Origin: JBMYTN01 sp049604415
GTDB taxonomy: Bacteria > Pseudomonadota > Alphaproteobacteria > Rhodospirillales > Rhodospirillaceae
Length of the DNA stretch: 35,410 bases
Reading direction: 5' to 3'
Assembly: GCA_049604415.1 (NCBI GenBank)
Contig: JBMYTN010000043.1
Coordinates: 1-35,410 of the forward strand
Part shown: in pieces, positions 7,301 through 14,608 of the stretch
How positions within the stretch are numbered: the first letter of the stretch is position 1
Layout of the letters: each line of letters starts with the position of its first letter
The notes under the pieces: generated by a model
The model's database searches: none
Told to the model about the DNA's origin: nothing
The model's input: the letters and a program-made list of their open reading frames with translations, nothing else
Program-made: the position numbers and the translations under genes

Positions 7301-9294
7301 GGGAGGCGGTGAAGCGCCATTTCCGCGAAATCGGCCATGACACCCAGACCCAGGACTTCACCGTGGTCGGGATTGGCGATATGTCCGGCGATGTGTTTGG
7401 CAATGGCATGCTGCTCTCGGAGCATATCCGGCTGGTGGCCGCCTTTAACCACATGCATATCTTCATCGATCCCAATCCGGTCGCAGCATCTTCGTTTAAG
7501 GAACGCAAGCGGCTGTTCGAGCTGCCGCGCTCGACCTGGGAAGATTATGATCAGAAGCTGATCTCCAAGGGCGGGGGGATCTTCAAGCGCGCGGCGAAAT
7601 CCCTGCAGTTAAGCCCTGAAATTCAAGCGCTTTTGGATTTGCCGAAGGCCGAGGCAACCCCAAACCAAGTGATGCGGGCGATCCTGAAGGCCCGGGTCGA
7701 TCTGCTCTGGTTTGGCGGCATTGGCACCTATATTCGCGAAAGCGGGGAGTCCGATGGTCAGGCCGGGGACCGGGCCAATGATGCCATCCGCATCACCGGG
7801 CGGGATGTCCGGGCCAAGGTGATTGGCGAAGGGGCCAATTTGGGGGTGACCCAACGCGGGCGGATTGAATATGCCCAGGAAGGCGGCCGTCTGAACACCG
7901 ATGCCATCGACAATTCCGCCGGGGTCGACTGCTCCGACCATGAGGTCAACATCAAGATCCTACTCAATGGCGTCGTTTCTGCCGGGGATATGACCGAAAA
8001 GCAGCGCAACACCCTGCTTGAAGATATGACCGACGAGGTCGCTGAGCTGGTGTTGCGGGACAATTATCTGCAGACCCAAGCGATCAGCATGACCGAGCAG
8101 CAGGGCGGCTTCCTGCTCGACCACCAACACCGCCTGATGCGGGTCTTGGAGCGCCTGGACCGGCTGGATCGCGCCATCGAGTTTTTGCCCGATGACGAGC
8201 AGCTGTTGGAACGGCAAAGCCGGGGCCAAGGCTTGGTGCGCCCGGAAATCTCGGTGCTGATCCCCTATGCGAAGATGTGGCTTTATGACGAGATCTTAGC
8301 CTCGGATATCCCCGATGAACCGATGCTGGAAACCGAGCTGCAGCGCTATTTCCCCAAGGTCCTGGCCGAACGGTTCCCCGAAGCGATCTCCGCCCACCGT
8401 CTGCGCCGGGAAATCATCGCCACGGTGGTCACCAACTCCATGATCAACCGGGTTGGCGGGTCGTTCCTAACCCAGATGACCGAGCGGACCGGCATGGCGA
8501 TCCCGAACATCACCCGGGCCTATTTGGTGATCCGTGATGCCTTCCAACTGCGCCAAGTCTGGGAAGACATCCAGGCCTTGGACGCCAAAATCGATGCCTC
8601 CGTGCAATATGACATGATGCGCTCGATGAATGATCTGGTTTCCCATGGGGTGGCGTGGCTGTTGCGCAATGAGCCGCAGCCCATGGCCCTGGCCTCGGTG
8701 ATCGCCCCCCTCAAAGCCGCCGTCGACAGTTTGCGCGGCGAATATGAAGCCCTGATGCCCGAAGAAATGGCGGTTTTGGTCCATGCCCGGCAGCAGGATC
8801 TGGAAGCCCATGGTGTGCCCGAGGATCTGGCGCGGCAAATCGCCTCGGCGGCCTATTTGGCGGCGGCCCCGGATATTGCCCGTTTGGCCAAGGCGCGGTC
8901 CTTGTCCATTGAGGATTCCGGGCGGCTGTATTTTGCCATTGGCCATGATTTCGGCATGGAGTGGCTGCGCGATCAGGCGGTGGATTTGATCAAGGGCAGC
9001 CATTGGAACAAGCTGGCGGTCCTGGCGGTGATCGAGGATTTGTTTGGCCTACAGCGGGAAGTCAGCCTGGTGGCTCTGGATTGCCTGGATAAAGAGGTCG
9101 CGGCAGCAGAGGATGCTGAGGCGGCAGAAGGCTTAAGCGATCCCATCAAGGCGGTGATGTGCTGGCGCGGGCAAAATGTCGCCGGTGTGATGCGCTGCGA
9201 GCAGATGGTCTCCGAGCTGAAAAATGCCAGCGATCTGGATCTGGCCATGCTGACGGTGGCGGTCAGGCAGTTCCGAACCCTGCTGCCAGCTTAG
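4387..9294 (+). CDS. gdhB: NAD-specific glutamate dehydrogenase, large (180-kDa class)
   Basis: 1635 aa. It oxidises L-glutamate to 2-oxoglutarate and ammonium with NAD+, mainly a catabolic cytosolic reaction. The length matches the L-GDH180 family. An N-terminal regulatory half with ACT-like segments is followed by the catalytic core: GGIRWSDRREDFRTE, then QMVKNAVIVPVGSKGG with catalytic-type K861, and the dinucleotide-binding GIGDMSGDVFGNG around 995-1007. The C-terminal helical region runs to residue 1635. ATG 4387 is chosen because AGGGAG (4372-4377) lies 9 bases upstream; an open frame extends back to 4279 but is implausible. The gene is monocistronic, ending in a terminator at 9314. L-GDH180 enzymes are often allosterically controlled by amino acids; nothing in the sequence settles this here. 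The symbol gdhB follows pseudomonad usage. Confidence 0.96.
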   Translation: MESSITQTKADMIERLIQRTRARLDDRAPEAEAFLQAYFVNVPAEDLLEESDDALFGQALSFWSFGRDRMVGTPKIRVFNPTVEEHGWHSDHTVVEIVNDDMPFLVDSVTAELNRLGLSVYLVIHPVLVVARDGQGKIVRLASGEGVDPATPEEGDQFESYMHFQVREQTDPVVLEQATASLEAVLADVRAAVEDWQPMREECANIIQSFVAPPESADAEDIAQAREFLTWLRDDHFTFLGYRTYTFLAQFLPEEAVPEAGLGTLRDPATRAFGELRNLSSLPEEVGAFVGKKTALIITKSSERSRVHRPVAMDAIGVKMFSECGTEVVGLQLFIGLFTADVYTNSPNFVPVIKAKLVRVMRLSGLRKIGHDGKKLMNILENLPRDELFQTDEERLLEMALGILHLHERRRTALFLRQDEFQRFMSCLVFVPRDHFDTALRLDIQAILEHSFAGTMEAFNTQVTEAPLARVHFIIRTKPGHVPDYTVKEIELRITQAARNWTDSLRDALLSQEGEERGMRLHQQYEQAFPAGFRERFTPDMAVGDVKRSEKSLCDPAGFAMNLYRLVEDEEHLIRFKVYKPQRALPLSDVLPVLEHMGFRVLGEVPFKVKRRASTSQEPHTPVWVHDFSMEFMVGGKVHLSQVRQGFQDCFARVWAGDVEDDGFNRLVVSAGLSWRQVVILRAYAKYLRQAQFTFSQAYIEDALAVHSGVAQDLVALFETRLAPGLEGDREEAVAEIRAKITEALEAVDSADEDRILRRFLNLIDNTLRTNYWQTAEDGGPKSYVSFKLNSGGLDDLPKPRPWVEVFVYSPRVEAIHLRGGPVARGGIRWSDRREDFRTEILGLVKAQMVKNAVIVPVGSKGGFVVKRPPEDPSRQAQVAEGIECYKTLMRGLLDVTDNLNGAEILPPVDVLRTDGDDPYLVVAADKGTATFSDIANGVSEDYGFWLRDAFASGGSNGYDHKAMGITARGAWEAVKRHFREIGHDTQTQDFTVVGIGDMSGDVFGNGMLLSEHIRLVAAFNHMHIFIDPNPVAASSFKERKRLFELPRSTWEDYDQKLISKGGGIFKRAAKSLQLSPEIQALLDLPKAEATPNQVMRAILKARVDLLWFGGIGTYIRESGESDGQAGDRANDAIRITGRDVRAKVIGEGANLGVTQRGRIEYAQEGGRLNTDAIDNSAGVDCSDHEVNIKILLNGVVSAGDMTEKQRNTLLEDMTDEVAELVLRDNYLQTQAISMTEQQGGFLLDHQHRLMRVLERLDRLDRAIEFLPDDEQLLERQSRGQGLVRPEISVLIPYAKMWLYDEILASDIPDEPMLETELQRYFPKVLAERFPEAISAHRLRREIIATVVTNSMINRVGGSFLTQMTERTGMAIPNITRAYLVIRDAFQLRQVWEDIQALDAKIDASVQYDMMRSMNDLVSHGVAWLLRNEPQPMALASVIAPLKAAVDSLRGEYEALMPEEMAVLVHARQQDLEAHGVPEDLARQIASAAYLAAAPDIARLAKARSLSIEDSGRLYFAIGHDFGMEWLRDQAVDLIKGSHWNKLAVLAVIEDLFGLQREVSLVALDCLDKEVAAAEDAEAAEGLSDPIKAVMCWRGQNVAGVMRCEQMVSELKNASDLDLAMLTVAVRQFRTLLPA

Positions 9295-9313
9295 GGCCTA
9301 TTCTGATCGGTGC

Positions 9314-9335
9314 GGCCTCCTAAGAGGGGCCTTTT
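9314..9335 (+). terminator. Intrinsic terminator of gdh
   Basis: GGCCTC (9314-9319) pairs with GGGGCC (9326-9331), with one G-T wobble and a 6-base loop, followed by TTTT (9332-9335). It sits 20 bases past the gdh stop codon. Confidence 0.7.
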
Positions 9336-9422
9336 CTGGGGGTGGGGCTGGCCTTGGGTTGATTGCGCCCCTGGTCGGTCCGAAATGGTCTTGCGGTGCA
9401 GCAAGAGAAAGGCCTTGGCGGC

Positions 9423-10718
9423 ATGAACAGCAAGTCTGCGATCGGCCCCGTGGGTCAGGACCGCCGGGCGATTTGGTCCTGGTGCTTTTTTGACTGGGCG
9501 AATTCGGCCTATCCAACCGTCATCGCCACCTTTGTCTTCGGTGCCTATGTCACCAAAGCGGTGGCGGAAACCCCGGAAATCGGCACTGCCCAATGGGGCT
9601 ATGCCATGGGGCTGTCCGGCTTTTTGATCGCTCTGATCGCCCCCTTTGTCGGCGCGGCAGCGGACAGCACCGGATCGCGCAAGCCCTGGCTGGCGGCCTT
9701 CACCAGCCTGTGTATTGTCACCACGGCCCTGCTTTGGTTTGTCGAGCCTGACCCGGCCTTCCTGTTCCTGGCCTTGGGTTTGGTGGTGGTTTCCAACCTC
9801 GCCTTCGAAACCGCAACGGTGTTTTACAACGCGCTGTTGCCCGAGGTCGCACCCGCCGACAAGATCGGACGGATCTCCGGCTGGGCCTGGGGTTTGGGCT
9901 ATGCCGGTGGCTTGGCCTGTTTGGTGGTTGCGCTGTTTGGCTTGATCCAAACCGACACGCCGCCCTTTGGCCTCGATCCGGAGGCCCAGGAGCCGGTGCG
10001 CGCCGCCGTATTATTGGTGGCCCTATGGTATGGGCTGTTTTCCCTGCCGCTGTTTTTGTTTGTGCCCGACCGCCAAAGCAAAGGCGACGGGCCGAAAACC
10101 CCGGCGCTGCAGGCCATGGCGCAAAGCGGCAAGCGGCTATGGGCGACCCTGAAGATGCTCAAGGAAGAGCGCACCATTGCCTGGTTCCTGTTTGCTCGGA
10201 TGCTCTACACCGATGGGCTAAACACCATGTTCGCCTTTGGCGGCATCTATGCCGCAGGCACCTTTGGCATGAGCTTCGCCGATATTATTTTGTTTGGCAT
10301 TTTGATGAATGTCGCAGCGGGCAGCGGGGCGGCCCTGTTCGGCAGCCTGGATGACCGCTTGGGCTCGAAACCCACCATTCTGATCGGCTTGGTGGGCTTG
10401 ATCGGCTTTGGCTGTGTGGTGTTGCTGGCCCCCGATGTGACTTGGTTTTGGATCGGAGCCCTGTGTATGGGCGCATTTTTTGGCCCGGTTCAGGCCTCCA
10501 GCCGAACCCTGATGGCGCGCCTGGCCCCGGAAGACATGCGTGGCGAGTTGTTTGGCCTGTTTGCGCTGTCTGGCCGGATCACGGCGTTCCTGGGTCCCAT
10601 CGTTCTGGCCCTGGTCACCGACATTACCAACAGCCAGCGCTTGGGCATGGCTTCGGTGCTGCTTTTCCTGATTCCAGGCTGTCTGTTGTTGTGGTGGAAG
10701 GTTCGTGCTGTACAATAG
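9423..10718 (+). CDS. MFS transporter, UMF1/Atg22-like family
   Basis: 431 aa, about 12 predicted membrane helices. The N-terminus has the hallmark WSWCFFDWANSAYPTVIATF of the UMF1 (Atg22-like) branch of the major facilitator superfamily. The loop after the second helix is short, and a longer cytoplasmic loop (about residues 215-245, charged, with KSKGDGPK-like composition) separates the two six-helix halves. Eukaryotic Atg22 exports amino acids from vacuoles; bacterial substrates are unknown, so none is assigned. ATG 9423 fits the family N-terminus better than the in-frame TTG at 9363; the ribosome site is weak. It follows gdh on the same strand but after a terminator, so co-transcription is not implied. 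Confidence 0.85.
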   Translation: MNSKSAIGPVGQDRRAIWSWCFFDWANSAYPTVIATFVFGAYVTKAVAETPEIGTAQWGYAMGLSGFLIALIAPFVGAAADSTGSRKPWLAAFTSLCIVTTALLWFVEPDPAFLFLALGLVVVSNLAFETATVFYNALLPEVAPADKIGRISGWAWGLGYAGGLACLVVALFGLIQTDTPPFGLDPEAQEPVRAAVLLVALWYGLFSLPLFLFVPDRQSKGDGPKTPALQAMAQSGKRLWATLKMLKEERTIAWFLFARMLYTDGLNTMFAFGGIYAAGTFGMSFADIILFGILMNVAAGSGAALFGSLDDRLGSKPTILIGLVGLIGFGCVVLLAPDVTWFWIGALCMGAFFGPVQASSRTLMARLAPEDMRGELFGLFALSGRITAFLGPIVLALVTDITNSQRLGMASVLLFLIPGCLLLWWKVRAVQ

Positions 10719-10724
10719 GCTGTA

Positions 10725-10740
10725 TTAAGCTGTGGCTTAA
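10725..10740. repeat. Perfect 6-bp inverted repeat between permease and diguanylate cyclase genes
   Basis: TTAAGC (10725-10730), TGTG, GCTTAA (10735-10740), 36 bp before the diguanylate cyclase ATG. A TACAAT box lies just upstream (10711-10716) with TTGTGG 16 bases before it, so the repeat falls near a possible transcription start. This could be an operator; no partner is known. Confidence 0.35.
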
Positions 10741-10775
10741 CAACAAAATGAAGCAAAACCAGTGACTTATCCCCG

Positions 10776-12026
10776 ATGATCCAAATCAAGACCGAACGAT
10801 ATTATATCGGCTTCTATGTCGGGGCGCTCGGCTTAATTGCGGTGTTTGCTCTCCTAACCCATGCGCTGATCGATGTCATCGTCGCCGAGCAGGGCGAAGC
10901 CGCTACGGTGATCAGCGATACCGGGCGCCAGCAAATGCGCTCGCAGCGGATTTTCGCCCTAACCTATAGCCTCTCCAATCCGACCGATGGCCGCACCGAG
11001 GAGTTTCTGTTGGCGCATTTGAAGGCCGAAACGGCGGCGATGCGCAAAACCCATGAGGCGATGACCGAGGGCACCGGCTTGGGCGAGATGCCTGCCCTGA
11101 TGCGCGATGCTGGGGAAAAGGTGTTTTTTGAAGAACCCCATGAGCTGGATCTGAATGTCCGGGGGTTTTTGACCACGGCTGAGGAATTCATTGACGATTA
11201 CGGCCACCGTCCGACCGACGGCAAGATCGGCATTATGTTCGTGTTGTCCCAGCAAGAATTGCTGCAAGGCTATGACCAATTGGGGAAGGCCTATGAACGG
11301 GCGGTGCTGCTTCGGGTTAGCAATCTGAGAGAACTGCTGTGGTGGTTTTTGGGTTCCATGGTCGTGCTTTTGGTGTTGGAAGCGGTGTTTGTGTTCCGGC
11401 CCCTGTTCAAACGCATCACCAAGCAAAAGCGCGAATTGTTCGATATGGCGCTGACCGATGCGTTGACCGGCATGCCGAATCGGCGGAACTATTTTGAACA
11501 TGCGGAAAACGCCTTCGCCCTGGCCCGACGCCATGACAAGGTTTTCAGCCTGCTGGCCTTTGACATCGACAAGTTCAAAAGTGTGAATGACACCTATGGC
11601 CATGATGTCGGCGACGAGGTGATCAAGCATCTGGCCAATCTGGCGTCCGGCGGCTTGCGGGAGTCCGACCTGTTTGCCCGTTTGGGCGGGGAAGAGTTTT
11701 TCGCTTTGTTGCCGGAGACCAAATATCAGGACGCCTGGACCGTGGCGGAAAAGATCCGCAAGGTGGTCGAGGACAGCCCTTGCTACACGGCCACAGCAAC
11801 GGTGGAATTCACCTGCTCCATTGGGGTGGCCGAATTGATCGAAGACGACCGCACCCTGCATGAAATGATGAACCGGGCCGATGCCGCGCTCTATGTGGCG
11901 AAGAATTCCGGACGCAATCGAGTCGAATTGGCGGTTCCCCATGGTTTGGAAGCGCCGATGGATGGGGAAGTCGACTTCGAGGTCGATTTGTCTGGCCTGG
12001 ATGACTTCGATGAAGAATTCCAATAG
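10776..12026 (+). CDS. Membrane diguanylate cyclase with PilJ/NIT-like sensor
   Basis: 416 aa; makes cyclic di-GMP from two GTP. TM1 is about 10-35, a periplasmic helical sensor is about 36-185, TM2 about 188-209, and the GGDEF domain about 220-385. The sensor begins with DTGRQQMRSQRI, resembling the conserved first helix of PilJ-type and NarX-like (P-box) four-helix sensors. The catalytic motif is GGEEF (304-308), intact. R295-x-x-D298 lies exactly five residues before it, the inhibitory I-site, so product feedback is expected. The tail after 385 is strikingly acidic. ATG 10776 has no obvious Shine-Dalgarno. No PilZ or EAL partner is nearby, so the output pathway is unknown. Confidence 0.9.
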   Translation: MIQIKTERYYIGFYVGALGLIAVFALLTHALIDVIVAEQGEAATVISDTGRQQMRSQRIFALTYSLSNPTDGRTEEFLLAHLKAETAAMRKTHEAMTEGTGLGEMPALMRDAGEKVFFEEPHELDLNVRGFLTTAEEFIDDYGHRPTDGKIGIMFVLSQQELLQGYDQLGKAYERAVLLRVSNLRELLWWFLGSMVVLLVLEAVFVFRPLFKRITKQKRELFDMALTDALTGMPNRRNYFEHAENAFALARRHDKVFSLLAFDIDKFKSVNDTYGHDVGDEVIKHLANLASGGLRESDLFARLGGEEFFALLPETKYQDAWTVAEKIRKVVEDSPCYTATATVEFTCSIGVAELIEDDRTLHEMMNRADAALYVAKNSGRNRVELAVPHGLEAPMDGEVDFEVDLSGLDDFDEEFQ

Positions 12027-12047
12027 GCCTTTCGCCTAAAATTGGAA
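12018..12047 (+). other. Hairpin spanning the diguanylate cyclase stop codon
   Basis: TTCCAAT/ATTGGAA (12018-12024, 12041-12047) enclose AGGC/GCCT (12025-12028, 12034-12037), with an AAA bulge and CTTTC loop. There is no immediate T-tract, so it is a weak terminator candidate or an RNA 3'-end stabiliser. Confidence 0.4.
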
Positions 12048-12101
12048 CGGTTGGTCAATCTTTTCTTTGGCGAGGCGGGTGTTTAAGGTAGGACAACGGA
12101 A

Positions 12102-12112
12102 GCCAATTTGGC
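12102..12112. promoter_or_regulatory. Short palindrome upstream of fur
   Basis: GCCAA-T-TTGGC is an 11-bp perfect dyad 60 bp before the fur ATG. It lies in the promoter zone and could be an operator. It does not resemble the classical Fur box, so autoregulation is only a guess. Confidence 0.25.
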
Positions 12113-12171
12113 AGTCCATGATTGTCTTTGGCCCATCGCCTCCCGCAGGCAGACAGGTATGATGGTGTTGC

Positions 12172-12594
12172 ATGACCTCCAGCATTGAAAAGCGCTGTAT
12201 TGATCAAGGCATGAAGATGACGGAACAGCGCCGCGTGATCGCACAGGTGCTGTCCGATGCGTCCGATCACCCGGATGTGGAGGAAGTCTATCGCCGCGCG
12301 GGCGAGATCGACCCGAAGATCAGCATTGCCACGGTCTACCGCACGGTGCGCTTGTTCGAAGAAGCCGGGATCCTGGAACGGCATGATTTTCGCGATGGCC
12401 GGGCCCGCTATGAAGAGGTCTCCCAGGAGCATCACGACCATCTGATCGATGTGAACAATGGCGCGGTGATCGAGTTCCAAAATGCTGAGATTGAGGCGAT
12501 GCAGCACCAGATCGCCAAACAGCTTGGCTATCGACTGATTGGGCATCGGCTGGAGCTCTATGGCGTGCCGCTAAAGGCCGAGCAGGACGACTAG
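12172..12594 (+). CDS. fur: Fur-family metalloregulator (Fur/Mur type)
   Basis: 140 aa. The winged-helix domain has HPDVEEVYRRA and the recognition helix SIATVYRTVRLFEEAG (about 51-66). The HHDH metal ligands are at 87-90, and a dimerisation domain ends in YRLIGHRLELYGVPL. The CxxC pairs of enterobacterial Fur are absent: the segment after HHDHLI reads DVNNG, and the only cysteine is C9. This is normal for alphaproteobacterial Fur/Mur, which responds to Fe(II) or Mn(II). Metal and regulon cannot be read from sequence, so the symbol is a family-level choice; it does not look like Irr (no heme-regulatory motif seen). ATG 12172 matches the usual start. It is monocistronic. Confidence 0.88.
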   Translation: MTSSIEKRCIDQGMKMTEQRRVIAQVLSDASDHPDVEEVYRRAGEIDPKISIATVYRTVRLFEEAGILERHDFRDGRARYEEVSQEHHDHLIDVNNGAVIEFQNAEIEAMQHQIAKQLGYRLIGHRLELYGVPLKAEQDD

Positions 12595-12765
12595 TTTTAA
12601 TTTTTGGGCCCCCATGGGCAAAATCCTTCGGTCGCTTGCGATAGATTCTTTACTTTTGGTCAAACTATGTCATTTCGGGGACTCTGATCACGGCCTATGG
12701 CGTCCAGGCGTAGGGGGGACGACAGGCTTGAGCGCGTTTATGGCACAGGTGGATTGGTATTAAGC

Positions 12766-13566
12766 ATGGCACTCCCAGGGGATTTGCGGGCGGGCGGTCT
12801 CGAGGTCGCGTTGGCGGAAACCGAAGAGCAGATCGCAGCGGCGCTCCGGCTGCGCTACAAGGTTTTTTATGACGAGATGGGTGCCATCCCCACCGACGAG
12901 ATGAAGGCCCGGGGTCAGGATTTCGACAAGTTTGATGACCATGCCGACCATCTGTTGGTGATCGACCATGACCGGGGCGAAGGGGCTGATGCGGTTGTCG
13001 GCACCTATCGGCTGCTCCGCCGGGAGCATGTGGCCCATACCGGACGGTTTTACAGCGCCGATGAATATGATCTGAGCAAGATCGAAGCCCTTGAGGGCAA
13101 CATCATGGAGCTGGGCCGATCCTGCGTCGATTCGCAATATCGCAACCGTGCCACCATGCAATTGCTGTGGCGGGGCATCGCCGCCTATGTCTTCCATTTT
13201 GACATTGTGATGATGTTTGGCTGTGCCAGCTTGCATGGCACGGACCCGAAAGAGCTGGCCCCGCAGTTGTCCTATCTCTATCACAACCATCTGGCCCCGG
13301 AAGAGCTCTGCCCCCGGGCGTTGGAGGAACGCTACGCACCGATGAATTTGGTGCCTGCGGACCAGTTGGACGCCAAGCGCGCCTTGGCCAAATTGCCGCC
13401 CCTGGTCAAAGGTTATTTGCGCTTGGGTGGATTTGTCGGCGACGGGGCCGTGGTCGATCATCAGTTCAACACCACCGATGTCTGCGTGATGGTGAAGACC
13501 GATCTGGTGTCGGAAAAATACTACAAGCATTATGACCGGACAGCGCGGGAAGGCGGCACAGACTGA
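12766..13566 (+). CDS. olsB: L-ornithine N-alpha-acyltransferase (lyso-ornithine lipid synthase)
   Basis: 266 aa from ATG 12766. OlsB transfers a 3-hydroxyacyl chain from ACP to the alpha-amino group of ornithine, the first step of ornithine lipid synthesis. The GNAT-like fold shows LRYKVFYDEMGA near the start, then GTYRLL, ELGRSCVDSQYRNR and LWRGIAAYV, as in rhizobial OlsB. An open frame reaches ATG 12697, but those 23 residues look unlike coding sequence and have no ribosome site, whereas AGGTGG (12747-12752) precedes 12766, though at a long spacing of 13 bases. The gene is followed after 30 bases by olsA, forming the complete pathway as a two-gene operon. In rhizobia ornithine lipids increase under phosphate limitation; I saw no convincing Pho box. 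Confidence 0.9.
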   Translation: MALPGDLRAGGLEVALAETEEQIAAALRLRYKVFYDEMGAIPTDEMKARGQDFDKFDDHADHLLVIDHDRGEGADAVVGTYRLLRREHVAHTGRFYSADEYDLSKIEALEGNIMELGRSCVDSQYRNRATMQLLWRGIAAYVFHFDIVMMFGCASLHGTDPKELAPQLSYLYHNHLAPEELCPRALEERYAPMNLVPADQLDAKRALAKLPPLVKGYLRLGGFVGDGAVVDHQFNTTDVCVMVKTDLVSEKYYKHYDRTAREGGTD

Positions 13567-13596
13567 TTTGCCGATGTGCAGCGGGAGAGGCAAGCC

Positions 13597-14478
13597 ATGG
13601 GTGCTGCGGTTCGGTTGACCGTTTTTGTGATCTGGACCTTGATCATGGTCGGTCCTTATTCGGCGATGATGATCCTGCGTGGGGGCTATCGGAAATTCGG
13701 CCAGGTTTATTGGCGCGGTGTGTCCCGGATCTGCCGGATGCAGATCAAGGTGACGGGTGAACTGGCCACGGAGCGCCCGCTCCTGGTGGTCTCCAACCAC
13801 AATTCCTATCTCGACATCATTGTTCTGAATACCTTGATCCCTGGGGTTTTTGTTGCGAAGTCCGAGGTGGCGGGCTGGCCGGGCTTTGGCATTTTGGCCC
13901 GCCTCGCCCGGACGGTTTTTGTCGATCGCAAACGATCGAGCGTGGCCAGAAATGCCGAGGAGATCAAATCTCGGATGGCGGAAGGCGATCCGCTGATCCT
14001 GTTCCCGGAAGGCACCAGCAATGACGGCAACCGGGTGCTGCCCTTTAAGACAGCCCTGTTTGCCGTGGCCTCCATGCCGGTCTCCATCAAGGGTGCCCCA
14101 GAAGCCCTGCCGGTGGTGCAGCCGGTGTCCGTGGCCTTCACCAAGGTTGATGGCATCCCGATGGGGCGGTTGTGGCGGCCGCTTTATGCCTGGTATGGCG
14201 ATATGGATCTGGCCGGGCATTTGTGGGAGATGCTGCGCTTCGGTGTGGTGACCGTTGAGGTCCGCTTCCACCCGGTGCGCGACCCGGCAACCTTTGCCAG
14301 CCGCAAGGCGCTGGCTGACCAATGCTACCAGGATGTCTCCACCGGCGTGGCGTCGTCTTTAACCGGGCGCGAGATCGCCCCGACCCCCTTGTTGCCGCCC
14401 CCGGGCGCGGAGGCGCCGGCCCTGACGGCCCCACCTTCGCCCACACCAATTTTGCAAGGCGAGGGCGCGGGGTCCTGA
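13597..14478 (+). CDS. olsA: Lyso-ornithine lipid O-acyltransferase (PlsC family)
   Basis: 293 aa. It catalyses the second acylation that turns lyso-ornithine lipid into ornithine lipid, at the inner membrane. A membrane helix lies near residues 4-20. The acyltransferase HX4D motif is H68-D73 (NHNSYLD), with FPEGTSNDG from 136. The tail after 260 is proline-rich. ATG 13597 is chosen because GGGAGAGG lies immediately upstream (about 13583-13590); a GTG at 13576 is in frame but poorer. Sequence alone does not separate OlsA from PlsC (1-acylglycerol-3-phosphate acyltransferase); the assignment rests on adjacency to olsB. Confidence 0.86.
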   Translation: MGAAVRLTVFVIWTLIMVGPYSAMMILRGGYRKFGQVYWRGVSRICRMQIKVTGELATERPLLVVSNHNSYLDIIVLNTLIPGVFVAKSEVAGWPGFGILARLARTVFVDRKRSSVARNAEEIKSRMAEGDPLILFPEGTSNDGNRVLPFKTALFAVASMPVSIKGAPEALPVVQPVSVAFTKVDGIPMGRLWRPLYAWYGDMDLAGHLWEMLRFGVVTVEVRFHPVRDPATFASRKALADQCYQDVSTGVASSLTGREIAPTPLLPPPGAEAPALTAPPSPTPILQGEGAGS

Positions 14479-14532
14479 TCAGGGGCCAAGTGGTCCGTCT
14501 GTGCCTATTTGATGCTGGACTTGCGCGCCGAC

Positions 14533-14550
14533 TTGGCCCAAATGGGTCAA
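14533..14550 (+). other. Hairpin between olsA and miaB
   Basis: TTGGCCC (14533-14539), AAAT loop, GGGTCAA (14544-14550), one central G-T mismatch. No T-run follows. It may lie in the miaB leader or mark the end of the olsBA message. Confidence 0.35.
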
Positions 14551-14608
14551 ACTGAGCGCAGTGACCCGCATCGACCCATTGACCCTCTCCTGTGACGAAG
14601 GACCAGCC

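Noticed and set aside
12600..12700. Promoter or Pho box before olsB
   Set aside because: Several T-rich segments exist, but none gave a convincing -35/-10 pair with proper spacing or a direct-repeat Pho box.
12760..14322. 520-codon minus-strand open frame over olsB-olsA
   Set aside because: Antisense shadow of two recognised genes; the composition is typical of frame mirrors.
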